Part shown: in pieces, positions 5,440 through 5,462 of the stretch
How the letters are laid out: every line of letters begins with the position of its first letter
How positions within the stretch are numbered: the stretch's first letter is position 1
DNA from: an uncultured Bacteroidales bacterium
Lineage (GTDB): Bacteria > Bacteroidota > Bacteroidia > Bacteroidales > F082
Length of the DNA: 5,462 nt
Assembly: GCA_937926515.1 (NCBI GenBank)
Contig: CALAZZ010000176.1
Location: forward strand, 1 to 5,462
Reading direction: 5' to 3'
Position numbers and translations under genes: made by a program
The notes under the pieces: generated by a model
The model's database searches: none
Told to the model about the DNA's origin: nothing
What the model saw: the letters and a program-made list of their open reading frames with translations, nothing else

Positions 5440-5462
5440 TCATGGCTTAACTAAATTGTCAG
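5440..5462 (-). CDS. Possible C-terminal end of an upstream gene (partial)
   Basis: One of the three minus-strand frames entering from the right edge reads DNLVKP and then a TGA stop at 5440-5442; the other two frames stop at once. The stop lies 17 bases before the terminator-like hairpin at 5396-5422, which is where a gene end would be expected. Six residues are far too few to identify a family, and a chance open frame of this length is common. This is recorded only because of its position. Confidence 0.2.

Overview
The window most likely comes from a member of the Bacteroidota. The evidence is a QNYPNP-type (type IX secretion, T9SS) sorting-like domain, a FISUMP domain, an SGNH hydrolase of the 'YLALGDSYTIGE' type, weak or absent Shine-Dalgarno sequences, and promoter-like sequences of the Bacteroidota form TTG-N18/20-TAnnTTTG. 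Genus cannot be read from the sequence. All four recognisable genes lie on the minus strand, so the reading order runs from right to left.

Right end (about 5195-5462): this holds a terminator-like hairpin (5396-5422), the possible last few codons of an upstream gene, and a perfect 12-bp palindrome (5245-5256) in the leader of the next gene. Then comes a secreted parallel beta-helix protein of about 536 residues (3584-5194). It has a signal peptide, two copies of an 'IQAA-GD-I' opening motif, and a C-terminal VPVGKWALLL-hydrophobic-YRYR tail that resembles the IPTL/PEP-CTERM class of exosortase sorting signals.

The 242-base gap at 3342-3583 is unusually structured. It has two promoter-like sequences facing the next gene, a 14/16-bp imperfect inverted repeat around the distal one, and a perfect 13-bp inverted repeat that places the ribosome-binding site in its loop and the start codon in one arm.

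Left part: a secreted FISUMP lipoprotein-like or surface protein (1989-3341, 450 aa) carries an internal type-A-like sorting domain. It overlaps an SGNH/GDSL hydrolase (1304-1996) by 8 bases, and that gene is followed after 8 bases by kynureninase (kynU, 18-1295). The spacing suggests one transcript for all three. The base composition shifts near 1990: the hydrolase and kynU are visibly richer in G+C than the FISUMP and beta-helix genes. The hydrolase has no ATG or GTG start in frame. Together these suggest that the surface-protein genes were placed next to an older metabolic pair, rather than all the genes forming one functional pathway.

I see no tRNA, rRNA, CRISPR array, insertion sequence or integrase. 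Nothing here amounts to a clearly new defence or mobile system. The most interesting parts are the regulatory DNA at 3342-3530, the two different surface-sorting signals in neighbouring genes, and the TTG-only hydrolase start.
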